Below, one piece after another: positions 5,265-6,273 of a DNA stretch of 6,273 bases. Under the pieces are notes generated by a model. That model saw only the letters and a list, made by a program, of their open reading frames with translations. It searched no databases and was not told the DNA's origin. How positions within the stretch are numbered: position 1 is the stretch's first letter; each line of letters opens with the position of its first letter. Where the stretch lies: NCBI GenBank assembly GCA_003140705.1, contig PLKU01000472.1, positions 229 to 6,501 of the forward strand, read 5' to 3'. Made by a program: the position numbers and the translations under genes. Origin of the DNA: Acidobacteriaceae bacterium. Lineage in GTDB: Bacteria; Acidobacteriota; Terriglobia; Terriglobales; Acidobacteriaceae.

Positions 5265-6273
5265 ACGCCTGTTGCGACGTTCCGGCGTTTGTGCAGCCTG
5301 CCGCCCCGCCGACTCCCGCGACGTTTAAGACCGTCGTCCTCATCGGGCCACCGAACTCCGGCAAGTCCACTCTTTTCAACCGGCTTACAGGACTTCGCCA
5401 GAAAGTCGCCAACTACCCCGGCGTCACCGTCGAACAGCGCATGGGCCTCATGGCCGGTGTCGGTCGCGAAGACCTCACTCTCATTGACCTGCCCGGCATC
5501 TACTCGCTCACCCCCTACTCTGAGGATGCCCGCGTCTCCATCGATGTCCTTCGCGGCAAGATGCCCGGCACCCCAAAGCCCGACGCCATACTTCTGGTCC
5601 TCGATTCGCTGCACATGACGCGGCAGTTAATGTTGGCCGCGCCTGTACTGGCCCTGGGCCTGCCCACCATGATCCTGCTCAATATGGCCGACCTCATGAA
5701 GTCACGCGGTGGCCAGGTGGATACGCTGAAACTTGCCAGGGAGCTATGCGCCCCGGTCGCCTTGATCAGCGCCACAAGCGGGAAGGGGGTGGAAGCGGTT
5801 CCCCTCTTCCTCAATCAGCCCGGCAACGGCACGGCGGCCCCGCCGCTCGCCCTCCCTGTTGTCGGCAACGCGGCCAGCGCTCACTCATGGGCAGCGCAGG
5901 TAAGCCGCCGCACCGGCTACCGCGCCCCTCTCTCGGCTGAAGACAGCCGCAAGGTCGACAACATCCTCCTCCACCGTGTCTGGGGACCCTTGCTGTTTCT
6001 CGTTGTGGTCGTAGGCGTCTTTGAAGTGGTCTTCTCCATCGGACAGCCCCTGTCTGACGGTTTTGGCGACGTCCTTGCTCGCATGGGTGGCTTCGTGCGC
6101 CCATTTCTTCCCGCCGGCTGGATTCAATCGCTCTTACTGGACGGTGCCTGGAAGGGCATCTCCTCCGTGCTGGTCTTCCTGCCCCAGATCCTCCTGCTCT
6201 TTCTCTTCATCGGAATTCTCGAAGACACCGGCTATCTCGCCCGCGCCGCCCTCATCGCCGACCGCGTCATGCG
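5261..6273 (+). CDS. feoB: Ferrous iron transport protein B (FeoB), 3' end cut by window edge
   Basis: Inner-membrane Fe(II) transporter with an N-terminal G-protein domain. The first 337 residues are present; the family is usually about 700-800. After a 25-residue leader containing C4-C5, the G motifs are G1 GPPNSGKST (29-37), G2 T56 in NYPGVTVE, G3 DLPG (76-79), G4 NMAD (141-144) and G5 SAT (170-172), so all GTP-binding elements are intact. A helical GDI-like linker (about 180-240) leads to the membrane part: one segment at about 242-260 (GPLLFLVVVVGVFEVVFSI) and another at about 299-318, ending in LEDTGYLARAALIADRVM, the family signature of the first gate region. The start is ATG 5261, overlapping the feoA stop; no other in-frame start precedes the G1 motif sensibly. 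Expressed as an operon with feoA. Assignment is very secure. Confidence 0.97.
   Translation, partial: MNACCDVPAFVQPAAPPTPATFKTVVLIGPPNSGKSTLFNRLTGLRQKVANYPGVTVEQRMGLMAGVGREDLTLIDLPGIYSLTPYSEDARVSIDVLRGKMPGTPKPDAILLVLDSLHMTRQLMLAAPVLALGLPTMILLNMADLMKSRGGQVDTLKLARELCAPVALISATSGKGVEAVPLFLNQPGNGTAAPPLALPVVGNAASAHSWAAQVSRRTGYRAPLSAEDSRKVDNILLHRVWGPLLFLVVVVGVFEVVFSIGQPLSDGFGDVLARMGGFVRPFLPAGWIQSLLLDGAWKGISSVLVFLPQILLLFLFIGILEDTGYLARAALIADRVM

Noticed and set aside
5114..5614. Minus-strand open frame of 166 codons across feoA/feoB
   Set aside because: FeoA and the FeoB G motifs are intact on the plus strand here; the reverse product is Gly-rich with no family features.

Overview
This window looks like ordinary chromosome from a GC-rich, facultatively or strictly anaerobic bacterium. 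The coding style (G/C-rich third positions), a single-chain pyruvate:ferredoxin oxidoreductase and a FeoA-FeoB pair with an N-terminally extended FeoB would fit Acidobacteriota. That assignment is inference from style and gene content only. There is no phage, transposon, CRISPR, tRNA or rRNA signal.

Layout. From the left edge to 3127, almost the whole of nifJ (pyruvate:ferredoxin/flavodoxin oxidoreductase) lies on the minus strand. It is open through the edge, and the last part of the protein is outside the window. Behind it on the same strand are an ankyrin-repeat protein (true end probably 3299, start 4167) that carries a one-base frameshift near its C-terminus, and a 97-residue conserved hypothetical protein (4318-4611). 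All three are co-directional but separated by 150-171 bp gaps with their own promoter-like sequences, so a tight operon is not evident. On the plus strand, divergent from this group, feoA (4959-5264, preferred start) and feoB (from 5261, cut by the right edge) overlap by ATGA and form the ferrous-iron uptake operon.

The most information-rich non-coding stretch is 4612-4958, between the hypothetical gene and feoA. It holds a CRP/FNR-type dyad (4666-4681), a series of potential RNA hairpins (4710-4786), a sigma70-like promoter overlapped by two tandem 13-bp dyads (4854-4866 and 4881-4893), a short direct repeat, and a hairpin directly before the Shine-Dalgarno of feoA. Together these suggest feoAB is controlled by at least two inputs: a CRP/FNR-family activator, and a dimeric repressor bound over the proximal promoter.

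Functionally the window links anaerobic carbon metabolism (PFOR, an enzyme with three [4Fe-4S] clusters) to ferrous iron import, a sensible low-oxygen pairing. I found no evidence of a new multi-gene system. The points worth checking are the feoAB control region, the feoA start choice and the ankyrin gene frameshift.
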